Positions 16,589 through 25,511 of a stretch of DNA of 64,000 nt are shown one piece after another. The stretch's first letter is position 1. Every line of letters begins with the position of its first letter. Source of the stretch: Lentisphaeria bacterium (GTDB lineage Bacteria > Verrucomicrobiota > Lentisphaeria > Victivallales > UBA1829); NCBI GenBank assembly GCA_017541665.1, contig JAFXYP010000073.1:46684-110683 (forward strand), in the 5' to 3' direction. Made by a program: the position numbers and the translations under genes. Below the pieces are notes generated by a model that made no database searches, had not been told where the DNA came from, and saw only the letters and a list, made by a program, of their open reading frames with translations.

Positions 16589-16615
16589 ATCTTCCTCCAG
16601 ATGTTGTATGTTTTT

Positions 16616-16649
16616 GATACAATATAATGCGCTGTATCGAAAATGTCAA
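16616..16649 (-). promoter_or_regulatory. Toxin-antitoxin promoter with overlapping operator
   Basis: Minus strand TTGACA (16649-16644), 17-nt spacer, TATATT (16626-16621): close to the consensus. An inverted repeat GATACA (16616-16621) with TGTATC (16633-16638), spaced 11 bases, covers the -10 box, exactly where a RelB/DinJ repressor would block polymerase. Confidence 0.75.
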
Positions 16650-16715
16650 GCAAAAGGCAAGAGAAAACGGAAAAAAGACCTGGGTGATGAAAAGAATCTG
16701 AAGAAGATAGTCGAG

Positions 16716-17975
16716 TCACAGCTCCGCGCTGATGTTCCGGCCGCGGGAGTCACGCAGGAAGAACGCGGCGACGGCGGCGGGGACCGCGAGGATGAGGCAG
16801 ATCGCGAGGATGAGTCGGAAGGCAGGCGGGGCGGCGAGCAGGGAATCCGCGGCCTTGAACCGGTCGAAGATCGAGCCGGCGACCTGCGAGAGGACGATGA
16901 TCAGGATGTTCGCGCAGAAGTTCACGAACGCGATGGCGCTGGCGGAGAACGCCGCGGGGACGAATTCGCGGCAGGCGGAAATGTGGATGCAGGTGAAGCC
17001 GTAGCCCGCGCCGAGCAGCAGGAACCCTGCCCGGGCGGCGTGAAGCGCGGAGCCCACGGGCAGGAACGTCCCGGAGAAGAGGACGGCGCAGCCGAGGGCG
17101 AGCAGGGCGCATCCGGCGGCCTGGAAGACCTTCCGGCGGTTGCCAAAAAGGAAACTGACGGACCCGGCGAAGATCATTTCGATCATCACAAGGGTGTTCA
17201 TGACGCCAATGGCGCCGGCTTCGGCGCCGCAGACGTCGGAGAGGTATTTCTTGCCGAAGACGCTGAGGCAGGACCAGTAGATCACGATCCCTGTGGCGGC
17301 GCAGTAGAACACCCCCACGCACTGCGGCTTCTTCAGCTGGACGAGCATCTGGCTCCATGGGAACGGCTCGCGTTTTCTGACCCCGGCGGCGTTCCGGGCG
17401 GCGCGGGCGGAACAGAGCAGGCATGCCGCGACGGCGACGCCGCATGCGGTCGTCAGGTGGTTGCACCAGCGCAGGATGGTCTGCCAGGGGTAGTCGGCGG
17501 CGAGAGATGCGAACGGGGAGGAGCCGAGAAGCGTGCCGCCGTAACTGAAAATGTAGAAGACGCCGATGAGGACGGAGAAGTATTTGCGGTCGAACTCCAT
17601 GTCGAGGAACTTGAGGAGCGTCAAATAGCCGATGGTGCGGCCGCCGCCGTTGAGGAATGCCCCCGCGTAGATGACCGGGAGCTGCGTGAAGGTGTACAGG
17701 AGCCATTCGCCGAAGACCTGCAGGACGATGCCCGCGAGGATGACCCGCCGCCAGCCGAACCGGTCGGTCAGGATGCCCGAAATGCCGAGAAACGCCATGC
17801 AGCCGAAGACGCCCGCGCTGGAGATGCCGGACGTCTGGGTGGCGGTGATGTGCAGGGATTCGCGGATCCGGTCATACACCATGCCGGGCACGCCGGCGCG
17901 CGTGGCGGCGCCGACGGCGTAGACCACGGCGGCGAAGAAGAACAGGAGCAGAGTTGAAAGGGGGATCTTTTTCAT
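16716..17975 (-). CDS. Major facilitator superfamily (MFS) transporter
   Basis: 419 residues with 12 hydrophobic segments and a central charged loop (about 195-215). Motif-A-like sequence ILTDRFGWRR follows helix 2 (about residues 67-76), typical of MFS loop 2-3. It sits in the inner membrane and moves small solutes; no substrate can be named. It is a monocistronic gene by spacing. The stretch encoding NGGGRTIGYLTLLKF and beyond (17568-17652), in the region of helix 4, fits the MFS fold and is therefore the likely source of the copy found in the Sel1 gene. Confidence 0.9.
   Translation of the reverse strand: MKKIPLSTLLLFFFAAVVYAVGAATRAGVPGMVYDRIRESLHITATQTSGISSAGVFGCMAFLGISGILTDRFGWRRVILAGIVLQVFGEWLLYTFTQLPVIYAGAFLNGGGRTIGYLTLLKFLDMEFDRKYFSVLIGVFYIFSYGGTLLGSSPFASLAADYPWQTILRWCNHLTTACGVAVAACLLCSARAARNAAGVRKREPFPWSQMLVQLKKPQCVGVFYCAATGIVIYWSCLSVFGKKYLSDVCGAEAGAIGVMNTLVMIEMIFAGSVSFLFGNRRKVFQAAGCALLALGCAVLFSGTFLPVGSALHAARAGFLLLGAGYGFTCIHISACREFVPAAFSASAIAFVNFCANILIIVLSQVAGSIFDRFKAADSLLAAPPAFRLILAICLILAVPAAVAAFFLRDSRGRNISAEL
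17568..17652. repeat. Source copy of the 85-bp inverted duplication
   Basis: Identical, in reverse complement, to 13165-13249. Here it lies in the sense frame of the MFS transporter and codes for a plausible membrane-loop region, which argues that this is the original copy. Confidence 0.93.
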
Positions 17976-18256
17976 GGGGCGTCAAGGGGCCGTGTTGGAA
18001 TCGTCATGAAGGAAAGCGGGAGGAAATGATTGAAAAGACGGAATATAATATAATCCGCTCAAGATAGAAACAAAAATAATCATTCGGTATAGTTTGATAA
18101 AGAAAAGTTATCGATGTGCCGTATATGCACCAGGTCAATCAAAACTGCAGGGGATCCGCGTCCGGGATCGAACCGCGGAAGCCCGGACGGAGGCGTTCTG
18201 CAATGCGGTCGCCTGCTTCGCCGCCTGCGCGATGCGGGGTGACAAAGCAGTATTGT

Positions 18257-19075
18257 TTATCCGGGGAGGGCGTCGGGGAAGGTCTCGCGCAGTACGCGCA
18301 TCACGCCGTCGTCCTCGTTGGACGGCGCGCGGAACCGTGCGGCGGCGAGCAGGTCGGGATGCCCGTTCGCCATGCCGTAGCTGAACCCGACCTGCCGGAT
18401 CATTTCGAGATCGTTCGGGTAGTCGCCGAACGCCATGCACTGGTCCGGCGCGAGCCCGAGGCGCCGCTGGAGGAATTCGATTGCGATGCCCTTGTTCACG
18501 TCGGAGCGCATGATGTCGATCCAGCTCTGCCCCGCCAGCGTGACTTTCAGCCGGTCCCGGAATGGCGCGAAATGCGGCTCGCAGCGTTCCGCGGCGCTCA
18601 CGGGGTCGAACACCGCCACCTTCACCACGGAGTCGCCCGCGGCGGCGACGGCGGCAAGCGGATCGTCCGCGAACGTGCGTTTCCGGTAGTAGATCGCGGT
18701 ATTCTCGCGTCCGACGGGATCGCACGCGCTGTCGATATACGCCGACTGCACGCCGCACAGGACCGTGGTCGCCGGGATCGCCGAGCCGGTCCGGTAAAGC
18801 GCGGGCAGGATGTCGTCCGGGAGCGGGCGGCAGAAGATGTTTTCCGCGCCGTCGAACACGAGCCCGCCGTTTTCGGAGAAGAAGAAGAGCTTGTCCGCGA
18901 TGCCGGAGAACATGGCGGCGAGGTTGAAATACTGGCGTCCGCTGGCGATGACGAACCGCACGCCGCGCGGATACAGGGCGTCCACCATGGGGACGAAATC
19001 CGGGGGGATTTCCTTGTGGTCGTTGAGCAGTGTGCCGTCCAGGTCGACGGCGATCAGGCGGATGTCGGGGCGCAT
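18257..19075 (-). CDS. Cof-type HAD-IIB phosphatase
   Basis: 272 residues. HAD motif I is DLDGTLLND (about 11-19), motif II is ASGRQYFN (about 44-51), the conserved Lys is in SDVNKGIA, and motif IV is GDYPNDLEM (about 218-226). The long cap between motifs II and III is the Cof/IIB type. Family members dephosphorylate sugar phosphates, nucleotides or pyridoxal phosphate; the substrate is not predictable here. It follows the zinc-ribbon gene by 10 bases and is probably co-transcribed with it. Confidence 0.9.
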   Translation of the reverse strand: MRPDIRLIAVDLDGTLLNDHKEIPPDFVPMVDALYPRGVRFVIASGRQYFNLAAMFSGIADKLFFFSENGGLVFDGAENIFCRPLPDDILPALYRTGSAIPATTVLCGVQSAYIDSACDPVGRENTAIYYRKRTFADDPLAAVAAAGDSVVKVAVFDPVSAAERCEPHFAPFRDRLKVTLAGQSWIDIMRSDVNKGIAIEFLQRRLGLAPDQCMAFGDYPNDLEMIRQVGFSYGMANGHPDLLAAARFRAPSNEDDGVMRVLRETFPDALPG

Positions 19076-19085
19076 GCGGACGGGG

Positions 19086-19352
19086 TCACGGCTCGACGAT
19101 GTCGTCGAGGCGGAATTGTGCGGGCAGGATGTCCTGGCTGCGCACCCATGCCTTTACCGTGGGTTCCAGCAGGAAATCCTCCAGCGCCTGGTCCTTCGCG
19201 AATATATGGTCGCAGTAGGGGCAGCGGGGAAACGACTCGACGTCCGGCTGGGCGAGCATTTCGCCGCAGACGGGGCAAATGAGGAAACGCTGTTCGCCGT
19301 CCTCGACCGGAGGGACCGGGGTGATCGGAACATGGATTGCAGGGCGGATCAT
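19086..19352 (-). CDS. Small zinc-ribbon protein
   Basis: 88 residues. Two Cys pairs, CPVCGE and CPYCDH, about 20 residues apart form a zinc ribbon. The surroundings are acidic and without a membrane segment. It resembles short zinc-ribbon adaptor or nucleic-acid-binding proteins but matches no named family. It precedes the Cof phosphatase in a two-gene operon under the promoter at 19445-19472. Confidence 0.75.
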   Translation of the reverse strand: MIRPAIHVPITPVPPVEDGEQRFLICPVCGEMLAQPDVESFPRCPYCDHIFAKDQALEDFLLEPTVKAWVRSQDILPAQFRLDDIVEP

Positions 19353-19444
19353 TTCAGTACATCATCCTTTCTTTCAGTCATCTTGACTCGGCGCAGCGTG
19401 ACTGTATTCCGCACATCAGACGGGAAACGCCGCTCCCTATTAAC

Positions 19445-19472
19445 AATATAGCCCGCGCGCGGCTTTTTTCAA
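19445..19472 (-). promoter_or_regulatory. Promoter of the zinc-ribbon/Cof operon
   Basis: Minus strand TTGAAA (19472-19467), 16-nt GC-rich spacer, TATATT (19450-19445). Leader about 85 nt. Just upstream is the palindrome TTTTTTCGAAAAAA at 19487-19500. Confidence 0.5.
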
Positions 19473-19540
19473 CCCGCGCCCGCCTGTTTTTTCGAAAAAA
19501 GAAATAAAGCGGGACGGATGCGGGAAGCGGTCGGCGGTCG

Positions 19541-22500
19541 TCATTTCCCCGGGCGGTTGCCGTAGGGGAAGAAGAAGATCCGGCCGCCGGTTTTGCCGTC
19601 CTCGACGGAGCGTTCGAAGAGGCCGCCGAGGAAGGACCACTCGTGGAATCCGGGGGCGTCCTTGGTGGTGATGAACGGGAAGATGAACTTGCGGGTATTC
19701 ACGCCGTCGGTATCCATGTTGTAGAGGTACCCGAGGATGCTCCGGTGTTCCTTCTCGCCGAGCTTCTGGCTGTTCGCGCCGAGGCCGAAGAGGACCTTCG
19801 TCTGGTAGTCGCCGGTCTCCTCGCAGGAGAAGGAGGAGGACAGGATGCCGCATCCGGTGTTGAACCCGGAGACGGTCCGGGTGTGGATGTGTTCGGCGGC
19901 GAGCTCGCGGAGCTTCGCTTCGAGCGTGTCCCGCAGGAGGGCGTTCCGGTCGAACGGCTTCATGCCGGCTTTCTTCATGGCGTCGAGGACGCTGTTCAGG
20001 ATCCGCTTGTATTGCGCCAGGTCCTGGTTGTCCCTGTCCGCGGGGAGGTCCAGCACTTCGGTGATGGTCAGCTGGCCGAGCTCGATGGCAGTGAACCCCG
20101 AAACGATGTTCATCTTGTACAGCTGGTACAACCCGGCGTAGATGTCGGGGACCGCGTCCGGCGTGCCGGGTTTCCACTGGAGGAACGTCTCGTCGCTGGT
20201 GTTGACCATGAACAGGGCGTAACGGTCGGTGCGTCCGCGGACCGGGAATCCGCTGTGGGACGCCTGGAGCGCATTGACGTGCGCGTTCATGACGCGGTAC
20301 GGTTCGGGGATCGCCTCGTCATGCTGCTGTGACGCGCCGAAATAGAGCAGGGGGCAGAGGATGCCGAGGGAGGAACCCTCGTCGGAGGATGTGCCGCCGG
20401 AGAGGAGCGGGAGAACGAACCAGGACCTGGAGATGTTGGAGATTTCGCCGTTGCGGTCGAGGCAGTCCTTGTCCCAGAAGACGAACGGGTAGAAGCCGGA
20501 GGCGGTCGAGACCTCGTCGCCTTCCCAGAAATACTCATTCTCCCAGCGGACGACATTGTCGAGCATGGCCTGCGTGTCGGCGGCGGAGCGCGCGCCGTCG
20601 CGGAAGGCGGTGACGGCGGCGACGATCTCCTTGAACCGCGCGTATTTCTTCAGCGTGTCGTCGCAGCTGCCCGTGACCTGGAGGTCCCAGATCGCGGCGA
20701 GGACGGGATCCTTGTCCGCGGCGGGCCGTTCGCGGAGAAGTTTTGCAAGTCCGTTCAGCGCCTCCATCCCATAGGTTCTGGGGCGGCATTCGGTGCTGGA
20801 ACGGATGAGCACGAGCGTGGAGAAATCGTCGTCCGTGCTCGCGTGTCCGTTTGCGTGGGTGTAATGCGTTTCGCTGGAGCATTCGCCGAGGAGGCCGAGC
20901 AGGACTTTCGTGGTGGACTCGTTTCCCTCGATGTTCGTGTAGGTCAGCGGGGTCAGGACTTCGGTGGAGACGGGCGTCGTTTCGCCGTCCTTCTCGCACA
21001 CGGTCCGGTCCACGCCGAAGAGCGGGAAGAACCCGTAGCGGGTCTGGACGTTCGTGCCGTTTTCGGTATGCAGCTTCAGGGCGGCCTCCATGAGGCGTTT
21101 CGCCGTGTCCTCCGCCTCCTTCGCGGTCATTTCGCCGGAGAGCGCGCGGTCCATGCCGCAGGCGCGGAAGACATCCTCGTTCGGGACGCCGTGGATGATC
21201 TGCCGGATCCTTTTCGGCTGGATGACGGTCACGGATTTCGCTTCCTCGCCCGTCGAGGTCATGACTGGCCCGCCGCCCGGCAGCGGCAGGGGGACTGTTG
21301 TCTGTTTCGGGAGGTATCCCTTTCCGATGTAGTCGGTAAGGAGGTCCTGGCTCCACAGAATGCTTTCCTCGGAGCCGTCCTCCATGAGGGCGCGCCTCAG
21401 GAGCTGCTCGATGCACTCGTCGATGTAGCCGCGCGTGCCGCCCCCGTACATGGCATCCCGGTCCGCGGCCTCGGTGTCGCGGAACCAGTAGGGGAAGACG
21501 CCCAGGATGTTGGTGTAGGCGGACGTCCGTTCGAATCCGTAGCTGTCCCGGGATTTTTCGGAGCCGGAGGTGAACAGGATATGCCAGAGCAGCCAGTTCG
21601 AGCAGGAGTCCTTGTCGCGGTCGAATCCGAAGAGATAGAAGAGCAGGCGCAGGTCGCGTTCGCCCTCGGTCGAGCCGGTCCACTCGAAGAACGGATGCAG
21701 CGCGGTCGTGCGGATCTCCCAGGTCGAGGCGACTTCATCGTCCACCCGGGTCCTGGCCTCCTCGCCCGTGAGGTCGTCCTCCTGGATGCGCGCCTTCACA
21801 TCGGCCAGGTAGGACGGGGAATACCCCCAGCGCGGAATATAGTCGTCGCGGTCGAACGCTCCGCTGAAACGGTTGCCACGCGTTTCGTGCGTGGCGTAGA
21901 TGAGGTAGCGGCGGCCGTGGACGGACGTGGTCACGCGGTGCGCGGGGTATTCGTAGTCCTCGCGGGAGAACGGGATGGAGGTGAATTCGGAGCCGAAGCG
22001 GTCCTTCTCCCAGCTGTAAACGGGGAAGAGGTAGCTTTTGTTCGTCTCGCCCTGGCTGCGCTCGACGCGGAAGAACGGGAAGAAGCCGTACTCGCGTTCC
22101 TCCTCGCCGTAAGCCCACCACAGCGGGCCGACGTACTTCATGTCCTCCTCGGCCGACGAGCCGCGGAAGAACGGGAAAACGCCCCATGCGTGGCGGCCCC
22201 AGTAGCCGAGCAGGAGGATGTTGCCCTCCGTCCATGTCTCCTCCTCGCCGTTCATGCCCGTTGCGGAACGGTTCTCCCACTTGCCGAAGGGGAGGATGAT
22301 GCCGCCGTCCTCGTCGAACCACGCGAACGGGAAAAGCCCGCAGTCCTTCGAGTTGTGGTCCCACCACCAGAGGAGCACGTGGTTGAACGCATCGTCTTTC
22401 TTGTTGACCTTGTAGAACGGGAAGAATCCGTGCCGTTCCCAGTCGTTGCGCCAATAGCCGAGGAAAAGGTACTGGCCGTTGCCCCATCCGTCGTAAATCG

Positions 22501-23233
22501 GGCTGGTGCCCATCCAGAGCAGAGGAGAGAGGAACGTGTCATGCGGGATGTGGAGATAGAGCGGGAAAAGGGCGGACCCGCTGCCGATCTTCCAGTAGAT
22601 CGGGAAAAGGCCGAAATCCGGCGACACCTTCTTGTCCGGGTCGTCGTCGGGTTTGGCTTCCTCGTGTGTCCACCAGACCGGGCCGATGAAACGGAAATTC
22701 TCCCCGAAGTAGCAGATCGGGACGAGGCCGACGCGTCCGCCGTTGCCGAAGAGCGGTCCGGCGAACCAGAAATCGCCCTCGTCCTTCCCCGCGTGGAACA
22801 ACGGGAACATCCCGTAGCAGTCCTCGTTCCAGTAGGCGTTCAGCGCCCAGCCTTCGCCGTCGACGGTATTCCACGAGGAGAGCGGGAAGAGGATGGAGCA
22901 GTCGTTGCCCTCCTGGTTGTAGAACGGGCGGACGGCCATGCCGAAATCGTCCCAGTCGATGAACGGCCACAGGATGCTGACGTAGCGGCTGTTCACGGTG
23001 CAGAACGGCCAGATGTTGACCTGGCGGTCCTTGAGGCCGACGGGCGTGCGGAGCGTGGCGACGGCTTCGTCGAACTTGCCGCCGGAAATGCGGCTGGACT
23101 TCGGCGCGGAGTAGGAATCGGCATCCCAGCCGATGCGTTCCATGCGTTCGCTGGAGGCGCAGGACGAAACGAGCAAAGCCGCAAGAAGCGCGAGGGCGGG
23201 GAGGAAGGATGCTTTCAGGTGGCGCGGATTCAT
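19541..23233 (-). CDS. Giant lipoprotein with repeated FFPF/GPLWW motifs
   Basis: 1230 residues. The signal ends in LVSSC (Cys about 25). From about residue 70 to 420 the chain is a string of units of 20-30 residues built on an aromatic-hydrophobic core: NIWPFCTV, ILWPFIDW, RPFYNQEG, ILFPLSSW, GMFPLFHAG, GPLFGNGG, GPVWWTHEE, GLFPIYW, ALFPLYL, HGFFPFYKV, GLFPFAWF, GVFPFFRG, GPLWWAYGEEE and so on. Similar units return near 520-575 (HPFFEWTG, LLFYLFGFD), 720 (YGFFPLFGVD) and 935 (GFYPFVFWD). The pattern suggests a regular beta structure, such as a propeller or an outer-membrane-associated sheet. Long stretches between 600 and 900 are helical and charged. No enzyme motif or known family was recognised. 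It is monocistronic with its own promoter. Confidence 0.85.
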   Translation of the reverse strand: MNPRHLKASFLPALALLAALLVSSCASSERMERIGWDADSYSAPKSSRISGGKFDEAVATLRTPVGLKDRQVNIWPFCTVNSRYVSILWPFIDWDDFGMAVRPFYNQEGNDCSILFPLSSWNTVDGEGWALNAYWNEDCYGMFPLFHAGKDEGDFWFAGPLFGNGGRVGLVPICYFGENFRFIGPVWWTHEEAKPDDDPDKKVSPDFGLFPIYWKIGSGSALFPLYLHIPHDTFLSPLLWMGTSPIYDGWGNGQYLFLGYWRNDWERHGFFPFYKVNKKDDAFNHVLLWWWDHNSKDCGLFPFAWFDEDGGIILPFGKWENRSATGMNGEEETWTEGNILLLGYWGRHAWGVFPFFRGSSAEEDMKYVGPLWWAYGEEEREYGFFPFFRVERSQGETNKSYLFPVYSWEKDRFGSEFTSIPFSREDYEYPAHRVTTSVHGRRYLIYATHETRGNRFSGAFDRDDYIPRWGYSPSYLADVKARIQEDDLTGEEARTRVDDEVASTWEIRTTALHPFFEWTGSTEGERDLRLLFYLFGFDRDKDSCSNWLLWHILFTSGSEKSRDSYGFERTSAYTNILGVFPYWFRDTEAADRDAMYGGGTRGYIDECIEQLLRRALMEDGSEESILWSQDLLTDYIGKGYLPKQTTVPLPLPGGGPVMTSTGEEAKSVTVIQPKRIRQIIHGVPNEDVFRACGMDRALSGEMTAKEAEDTAKRLMEAALKLHTENGTNVQTRYGFFPLFGVDRTVCEKDGETTPVSTEVLTPLTYTNIEGNESTTKVLLGLLGECSSETHYTHANGHASTDDDFSTLVLIRSSTECRPRTYGMEALNGLAKLLRERPAADKDPVLAAIWDLQVTGSCDDTLKKYARFKEIVAAVTAFRDGARSAADTQAMLDNVVRWENEYFWEGDEVSTASGFYPFVFWDKDCLDRNGEISNISRSWFVLPLLSGGTSSDEGSSLGILCPLLYFGASQQHDEAIPEPYRVMNAHVNALQASHSGFPVRGRTDRYALFMVNTSDETFLQWKPGTPDAVPDIYAGLYQLYKMNIVSGFTAIELGQLTITEVLDLPADRDNQDLAQYKRILNSVLDAMKKAGMKPFDRNALLRDTLEAKLRELAAEHIHTRTVSGFNTGCGILSSSFSCEETGDYQTKVLFGLGANSQKLGEKEHRSILGYLYNMDTDGVNTRKFIFPFITTKDAPGFHEWSFLGGLFERSVEDGKTGGRIFFFPYGNRPGK

Positions 23234-23296
23234 GGGGTGGTTTCCGGGAGTATGAAAAGGGATGGATGAGGCGTATTTTTTGTTCGTTTTTTTAAT

Positions 23297-23325
23297 AATA
23301 TATCATATGGAAGAGGTGATTTCAA
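23297..23325 (-). promoter_or_regulatory. Promoter of the giant lipoprotein gene
   Basis: Minus strand TTGAAA (23325-23320), 17-nt spacer, TATATT (23302-23297); leader about 60 nt. It lies between the uvrB stop and the lipoprotein ATG. Confidence 0.6.
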
Positions 23326-23344
23326 ATGACGATGGAGGAATTGT

Positions 23345-25495
23345 TCAGAACGGCGGGGCTTCGAGGTCTTTCGAGAGGGAGCGGATCCGGTCGCGGAGCT
23401 GGGCGGCGCGTTCGAATTCGAGCGCCTCCGCCGCCTCGAGCATCTGGGATTCGAGCTCGAGCACGAGTTCGTCGATGCTGGCGGCTCCGGTCTGCTTCAG
23501 GATCTCCTCGGTCTCGCTGAGCGTGACGGGCTGCCCCTTCATGCCGCGTCCCTTCTTCCCTTTGGCGGGGCGGGTCTTGAGGCCGGTGTTGTAGGGCGCG
23601 CCGGGTTCGTGGAAGGTGTAGGCGCGGGAGGAGCCAGCGGCGGCGGGCGCGGACATGGATTTTTCGGGCTGGGCGGCTCCGATGATCTCGGCGATGGTCT
23701 CGCGCGGGGGCTTGATGATGGTGTGGGGGACGATGCCGTGCTCGGCGTTGTAGGCGTTCTGCTTGGCGCGGCGGGCCTCGGTAATTTCGATGAGAGCCTT
23801 CATGCTGTCGGTCATGTTGTCGGCGTACAGGATCACCCGGCCGTCGGCGTTTCGGGCGGCGCGTCCGGCGACCTGGATGAGGGAACGGCGGGAGCGGAGG
23901 AAGCCTTCCTTGTCGGCGTCGAGGATGGCGACGAGGCGGATCTCGGGGAGGTCGATGCCCTCGCGGATGAGGTTGATGCCGACGATGCAGTCGAAGTCGC
24001 CGCGTCGGAGTTCGTTCAGGATCTTCACGCGTTCGATGGCGTCGATCTCGGAGTGGAGGTATTTTACGCGGATGCCGACGTCGGACAGGTAGTCGGCGAG
24101 GCGCTCGGAGCTTTTCTTGGTGAGCGTGACGACGAGCGAACGTGCCCCGGCGGCCGCAGTGGCCCTGATCTCCGCGATCACGTCGTCGATCTGGGTGGCG
24201 AGCGGGCGGACTTCGACGGGCGGGTCGAGCAGGCCGGTCGGGCGCACGACCAGTTCCACGACGGCGTCGCCGCACATCTTCATCTCGTAGTCTCCGGGGG
24301 TGGCGGAGACGTACACGGTGTCGCCGGTGAGCCCGAGGAACTCCTCGAAGGTGAGGGGGCGGTTGTCCATGGCGGAGGGGAGGCGGAACCCGTAGTCGAC
24401 GAGCGTCTGCTTGCGGCTGCGGTCGGCCTTGTACATGGCCTGGAGCTGGGGGAGCGTCACGTGGGATTCGTCGATGAAGAGCAGATAGTCCTTCGGCATG
24501 AAGTCGACGAGGCAGAACGGGCGGGAGCCGGGGGCGCGGCCGGAGAGGTGGCGCGAATAGTTCTCGATGCCGGGGCAGTAGCCGATCTCCTTCATCATCT
24601 CGACGTCGTAGTTTACGCGCTGGTAGAGGCGCTGCGCCTCGACGAGCTTGCCCTCCTGCTCGAATTTCTGCACGCAGACGCGCATCTCCTCCATGATGCC
24701 GTTCATGGCGGCGTCGATCTTCTCCTGCGGCAGCACGAAATGGCGGGCGGGGAAGATGAGCGCCTTGCGGCACTGTGCGATCACGTTGCCCGTCACGAGG
24801 TCGCGCCGGGAGAGCGATTCGATGGTGTCGCCCCAGAACTCGACGCGGAGGAATTCCTCCTTCTGCGAAAGGAAGACATCCACGCAGTCCCCGCGCACGC
24901 GGAACTGGCCGCGTTCGGGCGCCATGTCGTTGCGTTCGTACTGGATGGCGACGAGCATGTGGAGGAAGAGGTCGCGGTCGAGCTCGTCGCCTGCGGCGAG
25001 GCGGAGGCTCATGGAGTCGTAGTCCTCGGGCGAGGTCAGGCCGTAGATGCAGGAGACGCTGGCGACGACGAGGGTGTCGCGGCGTTCGAGCAGGGACGCG
25101 GTGGCGCTGAGGCGGAGGCGCTCGATGTTGTCGTTGATGCTGGCGTCCTTGGCGATGTAGGTGTCGGTCTGCGGGATGTAGGACTCGGGCAGGTAGTAGT
25201 CGTAGTAGCTGATGAAATACTCGACGGCGTTCGAGGGGAAGAACGCCTTGAACTCGCTGTAGAGCTGGGCGGCGAGCGTCTTGTTGTGGGAGAGGACGAG
25301 CGCGGGGCGGTTCAGCTCGGATTCGAGGAGTTTCGCAAGCGTGAAGGTCTTGCCGCTGCCCGTGACGCCGAGGAGCGTCTGGTGGCGGATGCCGCGGTCG
25401 AGGTTCTCCTTCAGCTGCCGGATGGCGTCGGCCTGGTCGCCCGCGGGCTCGTAGTCGGAGACGACGCGGAATGTTTCGCCGGAATCCTGGATCAT
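23345..25495 (-). CDS. uvrB: Excinuclease ABC subunit B
   Basis: 716 residues. UvrB is the damage-verifying helicase-like subunit of nucleotide excision repair. Visible: the Walker A GVTGSGKTFT (about 43-52), VLSHNKTLAAQL, the beta-hairpin region FISYYDYYLPESYIPQTDTYIAKD with its aromatic cluster, the ATPase core through LIQVAGRAARNADG, and a C-terminal UVR domain (LEFERAAQLRDRIRSL) for UvrC/UvrA contact. A charged linker rich in Ala/Lys lies before the UVR domain. It is the last gene of a long minus-strand cluster, 16 bases after the PD-(D/E)XK-like gene. Confidence 0.98.
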   Translation of the reverse strand: MIQDSGETFRVVSDYEPAGDQADAIRQLKENLDRGIRHQTLLGVTGSGKTFTLAKLLESELNRPALVLSHNKTLAAQLYSEFKAFFPSNAVEYFISYYDYYLPESYIPQTDTYIAKDASINDNIERLRLSATASLLERRDTLVVASVSCIYGLTSPEDYDSMSLRLAAGDELDRDLFLHMLVAIQYERNDMAPERGQFRVRGDCVDVFLSQKEEFLRVEFWGDTIESLSRRDLVTGNVIAQCRKALIFPARHFVLPQEKIDAAMNGIMEEMRVCVQKFEQEGKLVEAQRLYQRVNYDVEMMKEIGYCPGIENYSRHLSGRAPGSRPFCLVDFMPKDYLLFIDESHVTLPQLQAMYKADRSRKQTLVDYGFRLPSAMDNRPLTFEEFLGLTGDTVYVSATPGDYEMKMCGDAVVELVVRPTGLLDPPVEVRPLATQIDDVIAEIRATAAAGARSLVVTLTKKSSERLADYLSDVGIRVKYLHSEIDAIERVKILNELRRGDFDCIVGINLIREGIDLPEIRLVAILDADKEGFLRSRRSLIQVAGRAARNADGRVILYADNMTDSMKALIEITEARRAKQNAYNAEHGIVPHTIIKPPRETIAEIIGAAQPEKSMSAPAAAGSSRAYTFHEPGAPYNTGLKTRPAKGKKGRGMKGQPVTLSETEEILKQTGAASIDELVLELESQMLEAAEALEFERAAQLRDRIRSLSKDLEAPPF

Positions 25496-25511
25496 GGTTC
25501 GCCTCGGAGGT

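Noticed and set aside
16488..17957. Long plus-strand open frame of 489 codons opposite the MFS gene
   Set aside because: Its composition (Glu/Gly/Asp-rich) is that of an antisense shadow, while the minus strand gives a clean MFS protein.
18140..18255. A stretch resembling a tRNA T arm (GGTTCGATCCC on the minus strand)
   Set aside because: The flanking bases do not pair into a T stem and no anticodon arm or acceptor stem fits.
20843..23269. Plus-strand open frame of 808 codons opposite the giant lipoprotein
   Set aside because: It is an antisense shadow in GC-rich DNA; the minus frame has a signal peptide, lipobox and promoter.
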